A DNA stretch of 64,000 nt from UBA11475 sp902486425 (GTDB taxonomy: Bacteria; Bacillota; Clostridia; Christensenellales; Borkfalkiaceae). The stretch covers positions 248,001-312,000 of the forward strand of contig CABTOK010000007.1 of assembly GCA_902486425.1 (NCBI GenBank). Reading direction: 5' to 3'. Both the position numbers and the translations under genes were made by a program. Below the pieces are notes generated by a model, which was not told the origin of the DNA, did not search any database, and was given only the letters and a program-made list of their open reading frames with translations. Positions within the stretch are counted from its first letter, which is position 1; each line of letters starts with the position of its first letter. Shown here piece by piece: positions 17,148-25,175 of this stretch.

Positions 17148-19397
17148 TTAATTTCTAAGGTCTATAAAATCTTCGCCGTCGATAATCGTTATCGGATCGT
17201 TTTCGGCTATGAGCTCGAAATAGCAGTAATTTACTTTATATCTTCTTATTTTATAAACGTTGCGTTTATCGTCCGAGTAACAAAGTTTGCCGTCATAAAG
17301 GCACTTGTCGCACTTTGAACCCGCAGCGACTTTGTACGGGCAGTGCGCAAACGTCATAAGCGGGGGATTGCCGCAGTAAGAATAAGTTCCTTTTAAGTTT
17401 TCGCGGCTTTCTATGCTTTTTATAATGTAATCGAATCCGAAGTTATACAGAGTCGCAACGGTGTACGAATTGTATGCGTTTAAGCCGATGCCTGCTATCG
17501 TCGGACGCTTTTTGAGGTACCTGAATCCGTAATAATTGTTAGCGACTATTCCTGTTTTTATTTCTTTATCCGAGACGGATAAAAGCTCGTCGATTTTGAT
17601 AATTTCTTTGCCTGTAAGAAGTACGGGAAGATATAAAAAGTATTCGGTAAAGCCGCTATACTTGATTTTGTTTATAAAGTCATAAAGTACGGTTTCGGTA
17701 TAACAGGTCGGTTGAAACACTACCGTGTATTCGCTTTTATTATCTTTTGACAAGAATAGATCGAGTTCGTTTTCGGTAATTAAAGCGAATTTATTTTTTT
17801 TCTTTTTATCGATAAACGGATAGGGAAATTTTGCCGACAAATCGTATTTTTGGACAGGCCTAAATGTGATTTTTTTAGTAAGAAGGGAAACTGCATTACG
17901 CCTTAATTCGTTTAAAGCGGCGGACCTTATAAACACGCCGTCGCTGTTAAGAGTAAGGTTTTTAAGGTAAAACGGAGTATCCGTAAGTTTGAATTTTGTC
18001 TTAAGCTCTTCTTCGGTAAGGGGAGAATTTTTAGCCTTTTCAAGAACTTCTTCGCCGGTAAAAGTTACGGTAAAATTACCCGATTCAAGAGTTAAAACAG
18101 GTAAATTCGCGGAATAAAAATCGGCTTTTACTTCGAGCGGAATACGGCGTTTTTCAAACAGAACGGAACTTTCGTATTTGCTGTCCGAAGTTTTGTAAAC
18201 GAAGTCGCCTTCTTTTATATTGCCGGAAGTAATAAATATTTCGGCAAAATTACCGTTTTTATTGACGTTGCCGGCGCCTGCAGACGCGACTTCGGTAAGG
18301 GTATTGTTTATGACTCTGAAAAATTTAAGTCCGTCGCTTTTGTTAACGGGGGACGAAACCGAAAGAGTAAGTTTGTAAAGAGTTTTGAATTTTTCTTTTT
18401 TTACTACGGTTCCGATTTTTTCGCCGTTGTGAGTTTGGTTTATTACGTCGATTATATTGTCGTTATCGTATAAATATGCGGTTTCGTTATATTTCCCGCG
18501 GGAAAAAATTTTGCTTAAACCCTTTATTTCGTCATCGGCTCCGTTCGGCGTAAGATTTTTCGTTATCGCTTTTTTATATGCGGATACCGCTTTTGCGACG
18601 TAAGCGGCGCGTTTAAGTCTGCCTTCGATTTTGAATGAAGTAACGCCGGCTTCGTAAAGAGTTTTAAGGCTTTTTATAAGGCAAAGATCGTTTGTCGATA
18701 AAAGGTGACCGCTTTTTATCTGTATTTTTGCCTGATTTTTATCGTCGGCTCTTTTAAACGCAGCGTAATTGAGACGACAGAGCTGTCTGCATTTGCCGCG
18801 GTTGCCGCTCATTCCGCATTTCAGCGAAGACATGTAACAGTTGCCGGAGTATGAAACGCATAGCGCACCCTGAACGAAAAATTCGATCTCGAGATTTGTA
18901 TGTTCTTTTATGGCTTTTATGTCTTCGAGTTTTGCTTCTCTTGCGAGAACGACTCGGGTAAAACCCAAATTTTCGAATACTTTCGCTCCGTCAAGATTGG
19001 CTACTCCGGCCTGTGTGCTTGCGTGCAAAACCGCATCGGGGAAGAGGGTTTTTATAAGAACCGCCATGCCGAGATCCTGTATTATAAATGCGTCTACACT
19101 TGCGTCTGTGCAGGCTTTTATAACCGAAATAAATTCGTCCTTTTCGCTGTCCGAAATAAGAATATTGACCGTAACGTAAACTTTTATGCTGTAAACATGG
19201 GCGTATTTTACAATTTCGCCTATATTTTCTTTGGTGAAGTTTTCGGCTTTAATGCGCGCGTTGAAGTCTGAAAGTCCGAGATATACGGCATCTGCGCCTG
19301 CGTTTATCGCGGCATAAAAACTTTCGGTATCGCCGGCGGGGGCTAAAACTTCGGGCGGAGTATTAAGTTCGTGCGGAATATTTTTGTTATCGGTCAT
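17148..19397 (-). CDS. Peptidase U32 family protein with DUF3656
   Basis: 749 residues. N-terminal U32 barrel starts with PEVLAPAGDTESFYAAINAGADAVY-type sequence; the conserved cysteine region is CVSYSGNC followed by SGNRGKCRQLCR. A middle DUF3656 domain follows, and a C-terminal cluster CPYKVAAGSKCDKC with further Cys probably completes an iron-sulfur site. Despite the name, characterised relatives (RlhA, TrhP, UbiU/V) hydroxylate RNA bases or ubiquinone with prephenate or Fe-S chemistry rather than cleaving proteins. This length fits the RlhA-type 23S rRNA group. No good Shine-Dalgarno precedes the start. Last gene of a ROK kinase-CDF-U32 run. Confidence 0.88.
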   Translation of the reverse strand: MTDNKNIPHELNTPPEVLAPAGDTESFYAAINAGADAVYLGLSDFNARIKAENFTKENIGEIVKYAHVYSIKVYVTVNILISDSEKDEFISVIKACTDASVDAFIIQDLGMAVLIKTLFPDAVLHASTQAGVANLDGAKVFENLGFTRVVLAREAKLEDIKAIKEHTNLEIEFFVQGALCVSYSGNCYMSSLKCGMSGNRGKCRQLCRLNYAAFKRADDKNQAKIQIKSGHLLSTNDLCLIKSLKTLYEAGVTSFKIEGRLKRAAYVAKAVSAYKKAITKNLTPNGADDEIKGLSKIFSRGKYNETAYLYDNDNIIDVINQTHNGEKIGTVVKKEKFKTLYKLTLSVSSPVNKSDGLKFFRVINNTLTEVASAGAGNVNKNGNFAEIFITSGNIKEGDFVYKTSDSKYESSVLFEKRRIPLEVKADFYSANLPVLTLESGNFTVTFTGEEVLEKAKNSPLTEEELKTKFKLTDTPFYLKNLTLNSDGVFIRSAALNELRRNAVSLLTKKITFRPVQKYDLSAKFPYPFIDKKKKNKFALITENELDLFLSKDNKSEYTVVFQPTCYTETVLYDFINKIKYSGFTEYFLYLPVLLTGKEIIKIDELLSVSDKEIKTGIVANNYYGFRYLKKRPTIAGIGLNAYNSYTVATLYNFGFDYIIKSIESRENLKGTYSYCGNPPLMTFAHCPYKVAAGSKCDKCLYDGKLCYSDDKRNVYKIRRYKVNYCYFELIAENDPITIIDGEDFIDLRN

Positions 19398-19414
19398 TGT
19401 AATTTATGGTATCG

Positions 19415-19434
19415 TTTCGGCAATACAGGTATTA
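19415..19434 (-). repeat. Dispersed 19-20 nt repeat, copy 2
   Basis: Reverse orientation copy, reading TAATACCTGTATTGCCGAAA on the minus strand. It fills the 51-bp gap between the CDF and U32 genes, 18 nt before the U32 start. Confidence 0.75.
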
Positions 19435-19448
19435 TAAAATATAGCCTT

Positions 19449-20255
19449 TCAGCAGTGGTCGTGTTTATGGTTGGGGTTATTTTCGCAGGATGAGTCCTTG
19501 CAGTTTTTACAAAGTTCGTTTTCGTCTATTTTAAGGTCGGGCATACATTTGTCGCAGTTGTGTTTATGCGTATGCGAGCATTTTTTGCCTTTTAGTTTTT
19601 CGATTCCCGAAATGATAACGTCGATCGCTATGTGAAGAATGAAAAGGGAAATCAAAAGCGACATTACGCTGTCTACTACGGAATTATGAAAGAGTTTTAC
19701 AGAAACTACGCCGATTATCGTCGCGATAGAAGTAAACGCGTCCGCCGCCTGATGCCATGCATTTGCGGTAAGAGGAGCGTAATCGATTTTCTTTGCGGTT
19801 TTTACGGTAAATACGAAGATAAAAATTTTGGTTAAAATCGAAATTGCGGAAACTATTATTTCTATAAAAGAAAATTCCGACTCGTTTTCGCCTTTTATAA
19901 GAGCTTTTAAGCTGTCGCCGATAAGATCGCCTGCGGTGAATAAAAGTATCGCAGCCATTACTATAGAAAAGGCGAATTCGATTTTCGCGTTTTTCTTTTT
20001 GGCGGCTTCGTCCGAAGCGTTTTTAAATAGCGCGGCGGAGACGATAACTACTATCGTGCTTAACACGTCCGAAACGGAGTGAGCGGCGTCCGAAATCATC
20101 GCTCTGGAACCGCCGAGAACGCCCGCCACGACTTTGGCGACCGCGAGAAGAACGTTCAGTGCGACGGTTATAAACGATATCTTATAAATAATCTTTCTTT
20201 TTTCTTCCGCGGTGTATTTATAATTTCCGGAAGGGGATTCAAGAGAATTTTTCAT
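19449..20255 (-). CDS. Cation diffusion facilitator with Cys/His-rich tail
   Basis: 268 residues. Six membrane segments; metal-site motifs are SDAAHSVSD (Asp56, His59, Asp63) in TM2 and HQAAD (His168, Asp172) in TM5, as in zinc/iron/manganese CDF exporters. After TM6 the usual cytoplasmic dimerisation domain is missing; instead residues 221-268 carry seven cysteines and six histidines, including CSHTHKHNCDKC and a final HKHDHC. The protein would export a divalent metal by proton exchange, and the tail probably binds or senses it. Lies 71 bp after the ROK kinase gene. Confidence 0.88.
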   Translation of the reverse strand: MKNSLESPSGNYKYTAEEKRKIIYKISFITVALNVLLAVAKVVAGVLGGSRAMISDAAHSVSDVLSTIVVIVSAALFKNASDEAAKKKNAKIEFAFSIVMAAILLFTAGDLIGDSLKALIKGENESEFSFIEIIVSAISILTKIFIFVFTVKTAKKIDYAPLTANAWHQAADAFTSIATIIGVVSVKLFHNSVVDSVMSLLISLFILHIAIDVIISGIEKLKGKKCSHTHKHNCDKCMPDLKIDENELCKNCKDSSCENNPNHKHDHC

Positions 20256-20288
20256 TGTTTTTGCTTTATAAATCCGGTTTAATGTACA

Positions 20289-20311
20289 GAAGCCGTTATA
20301 AAAACGGCTTC
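20289..20311 (-). terminator. Weak hairpin after glucokinase
   Basis: Nine-bp stem GAAGCCGTT/AACGGCTTC with a 5-nt loop in the gap between glcK and the CDF gene; the T run is poor, so it may attenuate rather than stop transcription. Confidence 0.4.
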
Positions 20312-20326
20312 GTAACGTTTATTATT

Positions 20327-21274
20327 TTACGCTTTGATGAGGGCCGCTGCGCCGATTATACCTGCGTCGTTGCCGTTTTTGGCAATCAGAATTTCTGCCT
20401 TCGGGGCGTTTTTGAAGCCGTAATCGTGGGCTTCGAGATAATCTTTAATCATATCGGCAAAATACTGTCCCTGACCGGAAATACCGCCGCCGATAACCAT
20501 CGCTTCCGGACGGAAAATATTCATAAAAGACATCATGCTTTCGGCAAGGTACATAACGTAATTGTTTACGACTTTTGTAGCGGCTTTGTCGCCGTTCTTA
20601 AATGCGGTGAATGAGGTGAGACCGTCCGTTTTTTCGATGTCGCCGCCGACGAGTTCCCACATTTTTGAAGATTTGTCGGCTTCCATCGCTCGTTTTGTGT
20701 CTCTTATAAGAGCGGTCGCGGAAGTATATGCTTCGATGCAACCTGATCTTCCGCACGAACAGTGTTCGCCGCCGAGAATAAGGGTGACGTGTCCGAGTTC
20801 GGTTCCTTTTGAAGCACCGCCTTCGTAAAGTTTTTTGTTTATTATAACGCCGCCGCCGACGCCGGTTCCCAAAGTCAGCATGACCACGTCGTTATATCCT
20901 TTCGCAACGCCGAAAATCGCTTCGCCCAATGCGGCTACGTTCGCGTCGTTAGAGACTTTTACGATCGTTTCGAAACGCTTTTTTAGCATGTCCACGATAT
21001 CGACGTTAACCCAGCCGAGATTGTACGCGCGGTCGATTCTTCCTATCGCGCTCGAAATAATTCCGGGGGAACCTATGCCGATTCCCGCAATATCGTTTAT
21101 CGTAAGATTGTTTTTATAAAGAACTTCGTCCACCATGTCGCCGATGTCCGAAATTACCTTTTCGGGATCGTTGAGTACGGTTTTTACTCTTGTTTTATAT
21201 AATACTTTGCCTTCATCGTCGACAAGACCGGTCTTGACGCTCATTCCGCCGATGTCCACGCCGATATAATACAT
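20327..21274 (-). CDS. glcK: ROK family glucokinase
   Basis: 315 residues. N-terminal ATP-binding GVDIGGMSVKTGL, catalytic region NDANVAALGE, and the ROK zinc motif CSCGRSGCIE. It phosphorylates glucose (or a related hexose) with ATP in the cytoplasm. There is no N-terminal helix-turn-helix, so it is an enzyme and not a ROK repressor. A promoter at 21305-21333 drives it, and the CDF and U32 genes follow in the same direction. Exact sugar is inferred from length and motif only. Confidence 0.9.
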   Translation of the reverse strand: MYYIGVDIGGMSVKTGLVDDEGKVLYKTRVKTVLNDPEKVISDIGDMVDEVLYKNNLTINDIAGIGIGSPGIISSAIGRIDRAYNLGWVNVDIVDMLKKRFETIVKVSNDANVAALGEAIFGVAKGYNDVVMLTLGTGVGGGVIINKKLYEGGASKGTELGHVTLILGGEHCSCGRSGCIEAYTSATALIRDTKRAMEADKSSKMWELVGGDIEKTDGLTSFTAFKNGDKAATKVVNNYVMYLAESMMSFMNIFRPEAMVIGGGISGQGQYFADMIKDYLEAHDYGFKNAPKAEILIAKNGNDAGIIGAAALIKA

Positions 21275-21304
21275 AAAATTTACCTCTCTGATTTTTATTT
21301 ATAC

Positions 21305-21333
21305 ATTATAATATAATTCTGCCGAATAATCAA
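21305..21333 (-). promoter_or_regulatory. Sigma-A promoter of glcK
   Basis: Minus strand TTGATT, 17 nt, TATAAT, about 30 nt before the glucokinase start. Confidence 0.75.
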
Positions 21334-21393
21334 GCGGTATTGAAATTTTTAGAAATTTTCGGTTTGTTTTAATGGTTTACTCTATGAAAATTT

Positions 21394-21660
21394 TTATGAG
21401 ACGGTTTTCGGTATTAACCGCAAGTTAAGATTATAAAATTTTTTTTGTAATCCCCGTGCGAAAAAATATGGTGTAAAATATATAGTGTATACAATATATA
21501 TGAAAATAAAAACAAGAAGAAAAATATAAAAGGCGTAATGACCGTAACCGGAGCCGCAGATGAGCGTGGCTGTCGCAAGAAGAATCGGATACGGCAAAAG
21601 ATAGCGTTCGGCGGTTATAAAATCAAAAACGGCGTCAAAAAAGAAAATAAAAATTAAAAA
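21394..21660 (-). other. Possible remnant of a membrane protein gene
   Basis: This 605-bp gap (21275-21879) has no confident gene. On the minus strand an open frame from about 21660 to 21394 encodes a very hydrophobic stretch containing ITAERYLLPYPILLATATL and GSGYGHYAFYIFLL, which looks coding-like in the middle but has no ATG start with a ribosome site, only TTG codons. It may be a decayed gene or chance. A hairpin AAAGCGAC/GTCGCTTT lies at 21709-21736. Confidence 0.25.
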
Positions 21661-21820
21661 AAGAAAGAAATATTATCGGATTTAATTTCATAAAATAATA
21701 GTAAGAAGAAAGCGACTTTTGATTAATGTCGCTTTTTACGTCGATTTTTGTCTCTTATCAAAAGGGTAAAGCGGTAAAAAACAAAAAATAAAAAAAATTA
21801 AAAAAACTTTATAAAAACAC

Positions 21821-21849
21821 TTGATTTATTTCTTCGGATTTGATATATT
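21821..21849 (+). promoter_or_regulatory. Promoter of the Val-Gly-Cys tRNA operon
   Basis: TTGATT, 17 nt, TATATT, about 31 nt before tRNA-Val. Confidence 0.7.
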
Positions 21850-21879
21850 ATAACGGCAAAGCAAGAGTTGGTTCTGTTC

Positions 21880-21955
21880 GGGAGCTTAGCTCAGCTGGGA
21901 GAGCATCTGCCTTACAAGCAGAGGGTCACAGGTTCGAGCCCTGTAGCTCCCACCA
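21880..21955 (+). tRNA. tRNA-Val (anticodon TAC)
   Basis: 76 nt with encoded CCA; acceptor GGGAGCT/AGCTCCC, anticodon loop CTTACAA. First of three tRNAs in one transcript. Confidence 0.96.
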
Positions 21956-21973
21956 TTATTCTTGCTTTTCGGT

Positions 21974-22048
21974 GCGGGAACGGCTCAGTGGTAGAGCGTC
22001 ACCTTGCCAAGGTGAATGTCGCGGGTCCGAATCCCGTTTCCCGCTCCA
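21974..22048 (+). tRNA. tRNA-Gly (anticodon GCC)
   Basis: 75 nt with encoded CCA; acceptor GCGGGAA/TTCCCGC, discriminator T, anticodon loop TTGCCAA. Confidence 0.96.
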
Positions 22049-22076
22049 TTTTTTTTGCGAATTTTTCGCAAAGCTC

Positions 22077-22150
22077 GGCGCCATAGCCAAGAGGTAAGGC
22101 TCGGGTCTGCAAAACCCTCACCCCCAGTTCGAATCTGGGTGGCGCCTCCA
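22077..22150 (+). tRNA. tRNA-Cys (anticodon GCA)
   Basis: 74 nt with encoded CCA; acceptor starts GGCGCCA, discriminator T, anticodon loop CTGCAAA. Confidence 0.96.
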
Positions 22151-22154
22151 GATT

Positions 22155-22179
22155 TGACCGCTTGATAGCGGTCATTTTT
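22155..22179 (+). terminator. Intrinsic terminator of tRNA operon
   Basis: Stem TGACCGC/GCGGTCA, 6-nt loop, then TTTTT. Confidence 0.88.
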
Positions 22180-22304
22180 ATAATAAAAATGTTTTTCATA
22201 CCGTCGGTTTCGATCCGAACTTTTATAACGTAATCGCAAATTAAAGTAAACCGGCTATTTTTTACAAGTTTTTAGCATAAAAATGATGAAAAATTAACCG
22301 GATT

Positions 22305-22334
22305 TTGCGTTAAATTCCGCCGCTTGCGTATTAT
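22305..22334 (+). promoter_or_regulatory. Probable promoter of the LOG-family gene
   Basis: TTGCGT, 18 nt, TATTAT, about 40 nt before the start codon. Confidence 0.5.
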
Positions 22335-22373
22335 AATAATAAAAGAGCAAAAAATTACGGGAGGAATAAATGT

Positions 22374-22931
22374 ATGAATATAACGGTATATCTTGGAGCA
22401 ATGGAAGGAAACGATCCCGCTTTGAAACCCGCTGTGAAAGAACTCGGAACCTGGATAGGCGAAAGCGGAAACGATCTCGTCTACGGCGGCTCGAAGTCCG
22501 GACTTATGGGAGTGCTTGCGGAAAGCGTCCTTAACGCCGGCGGCAAAGTAACCGGAGTCGAACCTAAATTTTTCGTCGACGCGGGACTTGTTTACGACGA
22601 TATAACAAAGCTTATAGTGACCGATACTATGGCGGAACGCCGCGCGCATATGATAGAACTCGGAAAGGTTTTTATAACGTTCCCGGGCGGAACGGGAACG
22701 CTTGAAGAAGTATCGGAAATAATGTGTAAAGTTTCGCTTAAACATCTCGACGCGCCTTGCATAATTTATAATCTTAACGGTTATTACGATCATCTTAAAG
22801 GACTTCTGGACAAGATGATAAAAGACGGGCTTTCTACTGAAGAAAGGCAAAAAGGCTTCTATTTCGTTAAAAGTCTCGACGAGATAAAGAAAATAGTGGA
22901 AGATTTTAAAGAGGAAAAGGGGATAGAGTAA
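22374..22931 (+). CDS. LOG family nucleotide phosphoribohydrolase
   Basis: 185 residues. Has the LOG/TIGR00730 signatures: YGGSKSGLMG near residue 38, MAERRAHM, and PGGTGTLEE. Such proteins release the base from nucleoside 5'-monophosphates (cytokinin-activating in plants; general nucleotide salvage or toxin removal in bacteria). An overlapping ATG four bases upstream is out of frame; the chosen ATG lies 9 nt after GGGAGG. It stands alone between a tRNA operon and a terminator. Cytoplasmic. Confidence 0.9.
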   Translation: MNITVYLGAMEGNDPALKPAVKELGTWIGESGNDLVYGGSKSGLMGVLAESVLNAGGKVTGVEPKFFVDAGLVYDDITKLIVTDTMAERRAHMIELGKVFITFPGGTGTLEEVSEIMCKVSLKHLDAPCIIYNLNGYYDHLKGLLDKMIKDGLSTEERQKGFYFVKSLDEIKKIVEDFKEEKGIE

Positions 22932-22985
22932 TCCGGTGGTTTATATAAATTCGGATTATCGATCTGTTTTGACATAAAAATAAGC

Positions 22986-23021
22986 AAAAAAACCGCTCTG
23001 CGCTATACGCAGGGCGGTTTT
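22986..23021. terminator. Bidirectional terminator between LOG gene and trpS
   Basis: Stem AAAACCGCTCTGCG/CGCAGGGCGGTTTT with one T-G pair; T or A runs on both sides serve both convergent genes. Confidence 0.88.
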
Positions 23022-23034
23022 GATCTATTTCGTT

Positions 23035-24102
23035 TCAGTCTTTTTTGAGAAGATTGTCGTCGTCGAAGTAATTTATCTTCATTGCGCTTCTTACTTCCTG
23101 TAAAGTTTCGTAAGCGGCTTTTTCGGCTTTCCGGCAGCCGTTCATAAGAATGGCGTATACTTCGGGGAGTTTTGCTTCCCACATTTTACGGCGTTCTCTT
23201 ATTGGAGCGAGTTCGGTCTGTAATACGTTGTTAAGGAATTTTTTAACGGTTACGTCGCCGAGACCGCCGCGTTCGTAATGCGCCTTAAGTTCGTCAAGAT
23301 TGTTGTATTCGGGCAAAAATTCTTTGAAATGTTCGTCTTTTGCGAAGGCTTGCAGATAAATGAATACGGGGTTGTTTTCGGTATGCCCCGGATCATCCTT
23401 TCTTAAATGGGTGGGATCGGTGAACATCGACATAACCTTAGTTTTTATAACGTCGGGTTCGTCAGATAAATAGATGCAGTTTCCGAGCGATTTGCTCATT
23501 TTTGCCTTTCCGTCGATTCCGGGAAGTCTTAGACATGCCTTATTTGAGGGGAGAACGATGTCCGGTTCTACAAGCGTTTCGCCGTATACTTCGTTGAATT
23601 TATGAACAATTTCGCGCGCTTGTTCGATCATGGGCTTCTGATCTTCGCCCGCAGGAACGGTGGTAGCCTTGAAAGCGGTAATATCCGCGGTCTGGCTTAT
23701 CGGATAGCAGAAAAAGCCAACGGGAATGCTCGCTTCGAAATTCTTCTGCTGGATTTCCGCCTTTACGGTGGGGTTACGCTGAACTCTCGAAACGGTTACT
23801 AAGTTCATATAATAAAAGGTGAGTTCAGTAAGTTCGGGAACCATCGACTGTATAAAAATACAGGACTTTTCGGGATCGATTCCGCAAGCCAGATAATCGA
23901 GCGCGACCTGTAAAATATTCTGTCTGACCTTTTCGGGATGTTCCGCATTGTCTGTAAGAGCCTGCGCATCGGCGATCATAATGTAAATTTCGTCGTAATT
24001 TCCCGAATTCTGAAGATTAACCCTTTCTCTGAGAGAACCGACGTAATGTCCTACGTGAAGTCTGCCTGTGGGACGGTCGCCGGTTAAAATTATCTTTTTC
24101 AT
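23035..24102 (-). CDS. trpS: Tryptophanyl-tRNA synthetase
   Basis: 355 residues. Class I synthetase: GDRPTGRLHVGHYVG holds the HIGH-type motif and AKMSKSLGN the KMSKS loop; the specificity segment VPAGEDQKPM lies between. Charges tRNA-Trp. Typical bacterial TrpS is about 330 residues. A consensus promoter lies at 24139-24167; no T-box-like sequence is seen in the short leader, so it is probably constitutive. Shine-Dalgarno AAAGGAAAG. Confidence 0.96.
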   Translation of the reverse strand: MKKIILTGDRPTGRLHVGHYVGSLRERVNLQNSGNYDEIYIMIADAQALTDNAEHPEKVRQNILQVALDYLACGIDPEKSCIFIQSMVPELTELTFYYMNLVTVSRVQRNPTVKAEIQQKNFEASIPVGFFCYPISQTADITAFKATTVPAGEDQKPMIEQAREIVHKFNEVYGETLVEPDIVLPSNKACLRLPGIDGKAKMSKSLGNCIYLSDEPDVIKTKVMSMFTDPTHLRKDDPGHTENNPVFIYLQAFAKDEHFKEFLPEYNNLDELKAHYERGGLGDVTVKKFLNNVLQTELAPIRERRKMWEAKLPEVYAILMNGCRKAEKAAYETLQEVRSAMKINYFDDDNLLKKD

Positions 24103-24138
24103 AAACTTTCCTTTAAGTATAGAATGTATTTATTAAAA

Positions 24139-24167
24139 ATTATATCACCCGAAGATAATTATGTCAA
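24139..24167 (-). promoter_or_regulatory. Consensus sigma-A promoter of trpS
   Basis: Minus strand TTGACA, 17 nt, TATAAT: a full consensus match. Confidence 0.85.
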
Positions 24168-24278
24168 CAGCGAAAATCACTTGTTTTATAAAATATATGA
24201 TATAAACAGCACAAAACGCTTTGAAACGGTCGCAATAAAAAAATAGGGAAAATATTAAATAAAATAAACGCTTATCCG

Positions 24279-24307
24279 TTGACACGGGCGGAATAATTTG
24301 GTATAAT
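24279..24307 (+). promoter_or_regulatory. Consensus promoter of tRNA-Leu
   Basis: TTGACA, 17 nt, TATAAT, 19 nt before the tRNA; a full consensus match, as expected for a stable RNA gene. Confidence 0.9.
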
Positions 24308-24326
24308 CGAAAAGAATTTAAGATTT

Positions 24327-24413
24327 GCCGCTGTGGCGGAATAGGCAGACGCAAGGGACTTAAAATCCCTCGATGTAACAGTCGTATCGGTTCAAGTCCG
24401 ATCAGCGGCACCA
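24327..24413 (+). tRNA. tRNA-Leu (anticodon TAA)
   Basis: 87 nt with encoded CCA and a long variable arm; acceptor GCCGCTG/CAGCGGC, anticodon loop CTTAAAA. Single-gene transcript. Confidence 0.96.
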
Positions 24414-24417
24414 AAAG

Positions 24418-24446
24418 CGGATTCGCGTTCGTCGAGTCCGTTTTTT
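24418..24446 (+). terminator. Intrinsic terminator of tRNA-Leu
   Basis: Eight-bp stem CGGATTCG/CGAGTCCG (one T-G pair), 7-nt loop, then TTTTTT. Confidence 0.82.
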
Positions 24447-24515
24447 ATTTTAAAAGGGTTCCCGGAAACGTCGAATCCGAGACTACGAATTTTGAAAGGT
24501 TTATAAAATAGATTT

Positions 24516-25112
24516 ATGAAATTATTCAGCGATATTTTACTTTATACTACGTTTTTGCTCGCTACGGGCTCGCTTATAACATGGTTTATAATTTTCGATA
24601 AAAAGATGAAGGCGCTTTTATCCGAAAACGAGCTTGACGAAGATTTGCCCAAAAGAAAAAAGAGGGCTTATCTTATCGGAATTTATCTGCCGATAATTAT
24701 AATAGTTCCGCTTTTTGCGCTGGCTCTCGGAGGGTTTTTCGGGGGAGGCGTTCCGAAAGCTTTAAGCGGCGAGGTCGAAGGCGCGGCGCTTATTATACCG
24801 TTATTCGTTCCGGTTATTTCGGCTATCGTCGTAATATGGCTTACAGCAAAATACATGGATAAATTAGTGAGAAAACTTTCTCTTAACGTTTCCGAAAAAA
24901 CAGAAAGCGAGTTTTATTCCGAACTCGGCGGAAGTTTTAATCAAAGGAAAATTAAAGACGCCGGTAAAAAGCTCGTTAAAAAATACGGTAATAACATTGT
25001 CCAAAACGTCGGAGTTATACTTTTTATTGAGGCGCTTATTCTGTACTTTGTCATAATGATGTTTACTCTTTTTGTTATAGTTTATCGTTCGGGACTATTG
25101 GTAGTGGTTTAA
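24516..25112 (+). CDS. Uncharacterised four-pass membrane protein
   Basis: 198 residues, family not recognised. Hydrophobic segments at about 5-28, 51-75, 90-110 and 163-195; a charged cytoplasmic stretch (KKMKALLSENELDED, KRKKR) lies between the first two and another (NVSEKTESEFYSELGG) between the third and fourth. No catalytic motif is visible. The Shine-Dalgarno is weak. The stop codon abuts repeat copy 3, and an ArsB/NhaD-like permease gene follows 63 bp later in the same direction, so the two may be one transcript. Confidence 0.6.
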   Translation: MKLFSDILLYTTFLLATGSLITWFIIFDKKMKALLSENELDEDLPKRKKRAYLIGIYLPIIIIVPLFALALGGFFGGGVPKALSGEVEGAALIIPLFVPVISAIVVIWLTAKYMDKLVRKLSLNVSEKTESEFYSELGGSFNQRKIKDAGKKLVKKYGNNIVQNVGVILFIEALILYFVIMMFTLFVIVYRSGLLVVV

Positions 25113-25132
25113 TAATACCTGTATTGCCGAAA
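25113..25132 (+). repeat. Dispersed 19-20 nt repeat, copy 3
   Basis: TAATACCTGTATTGCCGAAA, immediately after the stop of the membrane protein gene and 44 nt before the permease start. Confidence 0.75.
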
Positions 25133-25175
25133 TTATACCGAATTTTTAAAAAAAGTTGTATAAAAAGGACTGAAA

